A stretch of DNA of 6,265 nucleotides. Source: CAYUVA01 sp964448115 [NCBI: uncultured bacterium] (lineage in GTDB: Bacteria; CAYUVA01). The DNA lies in the NCBI GenBank assembly GCA_964448115.1, contig CAYUVA010000066.1, forward strand, positions 4,126-10,390. Direction: 5' to 3'. Of the stretch, positions 5,638 through 6,265 are shown one piece after another. The position numbers were made by a program, and so were the translations under genes. The notes beneath the pieces were generated by a model, which worked only from the letters and a program-made list of their open reading frames with translations, did not search any database and had not been told where the DNA came from. The first letter of the stretch is position 1. The number at the start of each line of letters is the position of its first letter.

Positions 5638-5943
5638 CAACACCTAACCATTGGAGGTATATCAACCATGTCTTACAGCAATATGGTATCTGCGTCGAAT
5701 GATTCGACAGAACAACTGCTGGGGCTAAAAGAGAGCCTCTCCATCATCCGCAGGGTAATCAATGGCCTGGAGGAAAAACGGCAGGGCAAGCAAGGCGATG
5801 ATGTCAAGCTGATCGACCAGCTAGTCAAGCTGTTCGATGTGCAGCGAAAGATGGTCAAGGACTACCTGGATCTTCTGCAAAAAAGCGGTCTTGTCTCAGA
5901 GAACGAAGGCATCCATGCGCATGGCATCCTCGAGGAGCTTTAC
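5638..5943 (+). repeat. 306-bp direct repeat, right copy
   Basis: Partner of 4618–4923 in the same orientation. Together they bracket 714 bases that hold only mntA, hepT and the mntA promoter region. Recombination between them would remove 1,020 bp and leave one repeat with an intact small gene. Confidence 0.97.
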
Positions 5944-5964
5944 GAGCGTGCCACGAAGGCGTGA
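5668..5964 (+). CDS. Small helical protein of unknown function, intact copy
   Basis: A 98-residue hydrophilic protein with no membrane segment or signal peptide. After a polar start (residues 1–14) it appears almost wholly helical: LLGLKESLSIIRRVINGLEEK (17–37), a basic RQGKQGDD linker, DVKLIDQLVKLFDVQRKMVKDYLDLLQKSG (45–74), and a short final helix GILEELYERATKA. Spacing of Leu, Ile and Val suggests a helical hairpin or coiled-coil oligomer. I do not recognise the family and assign no function. The start is supported by GGAGG (5653–5657) 10 nt upstream, and the end by an intrinsic terminator 12 nt after the stop. It is divergent from mntA with only 72 nt between start codons. This is presumably the original form, of which the upstream copy is a truncated duplicate. 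Confidence 0.75.
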   Translation: MSYSNMVSASNDSTEQLLGLKESLSIIRRVINGLEEKRQGKQGDDVKLIDQLVKLFDVQRKMVKDYLDLLQKSGLVSENEGIHAHGILEELYERATKA

Positions 5965-5975
5965 GGCTTGTTTGA

Positions 5976-6011
5976 GGGGCAGGAGTAGAGAAGGCTCCTG
6001 CTCCCTTTTTT
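5976..6011 (+). terminator. Intrinsic terminator after the intact small gene
   Basis: A 10-bp stem, GGGGCAGGAG (5976–5985) with CTCCTGCTCC (5995–6004, one G·U pair) and a 9-nt loop, is followed one base later by six T (6006–6011). It sits 12 nt past the stop codon. The truncated left copy of the gene has no equivalent. Confidence 0.85.
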
Positions 6012-6091
6012 CCGAGCCACACGCCAATCCGAGCCACGACCGTAAGGGAGTGGTCATTGTTTGACCGCTCGCTCACGCTCACGGCTCGGAT
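6011..6091. repeat. Long near-symmetric hairpin repeat
   Basis: Two 30-nt arms (6027–6056 and 6062–6091) are inverted copies at 24 of 30 positions with a 5-nt loop. The outer 9 bases (ATCCGAGCC/GGCTCGGAT) and inner 5 (GGTCA/TGACC) are perfect. TCCGAGCCAC at 6011–6020 repeats at 6028–6037, as if the left end were partly duplicated. There is no ORF of interest and no T-run on either side. This has the look of an interspersed REP- or MITE-like element rather than a terminator. Confidence 0.75.
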
Positions 6092-6118
6092 ATTGATCTA
6101 TTCTCGCTAATAGACAAC

Positions 6119-6243
6119 CTACTGCTCGCTTTCGTCATAAAGAACGATAATTCCTTGACCTACATCGACGCCGATAGCCTGGCGAGGTTTACCTAAGAGA
6201 TATACAGCAAATCTGCTTCCTCGTCATATTCCCAGCTCAACAT
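6119..6243 (-). pseudogene. DUF2283-type small protein gene, frameshifted
   Basis: On the reverse strand the ATG at 6243–6241 opens MLSWEYDEEADLLYIS, then meets TAG at 6195–6193. Shifting one base gives GKPRQAIGVDVGQGIIVLYD and then ESEQ, ending at a TAG (6121–6119). The two parts join as the usual DUF2283 pattern (YDxEADxLYIxL… then a GVDVGxGIIVxYDE-like end). Restoring one T, so that TCTTAGG reads TCTTTAGG, gives one 41-residue protein. DUF2283 proteins are short, of unknown function, and often near toxin–antitoxin genes. The gene is either a fresh pseudogene or a single-base sequencing error; the upstream neighbour lies outside the window. Confidence 0.75.
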
Positions 6244-6265
6244 CGAGTCACTTTCAAGGATTTTT

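Noticed and set aside
1-6265. CRISPR array, tRNA, rRNA or transposase
   Set aside because: No regularly spaced short repeats, no tRNA-like cloverleaf noticed by eye, and no DDE, serine or tyrosine recombinase motifs in any plausible frame.

Overview
This window looks like a short defence and toxin–antitoxin island from a bacterium of moderate GC content, probably an environmental lineage. Genes are packed in operons with 1–17 nt overlaps. Shine-Dalgarno (SD) sites are recognisable for about half of them, and ATG, GTG and TTG starts all occur. Non-coding repeats separate the modules. The sequence does not allow a firm taxonomic call.

Layout, left to right. (1) Positions 1–707: a HicB/HicA toxin–antitoxin pair, antitoxin first, lies between two copies of a composite palindromic repeat; the left copy is cut by the window edge. 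(2) Positions 726–4581: four genes in one direction, a beta-class DNA methyltransferase with SPPY (M1), a probable PD-(D/E)XK endonuclease (R1), a beta-class methyltransferase with DPPF (M2) and a second PD-(D/E)XK endonuclease (R2). They read as two Type II restriction–modification systems in tandem, or possibly one four-gene system. Both methyltransferases start with ATG, while the endonucleases start with GTG (overlapping M1) and TTG (directly after the M2 stop codon). (3) Positions 4618–5943: two nearly identical 306-bp direct repeats, each carrying a small predicted helical protein gene, bracket an oppositely oriented MntA/HepT (nucleotidyltransferase/HEPN) pair. The left copy has lost its native last six codons and runs into hepT on the antisense strand. 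The right copy is intact and followed by a good intrinsic terminator. (4) Positions 6011–6265: a long near-symmetric hairpin repeat, then a reverse-strand DUF2283-type gene broken by a one-base deletion.

How the parts fit. Methyltransferases should protect the host sites that the endonucleases cut, and gene order plus weak endonuclease starts would favour methylation before cutting. HicBA and MntA/HepT are each self-contained RNA-targeting toxin–antitoxin systems. The many repeats suggest an assembled, recombination-prone accessory region. The most unusual items are the direct-repeat-bracketed mntA/hepT cassette with its chimeric left repeat gene, and the same-frame, single-stop junction between M2 and R2.
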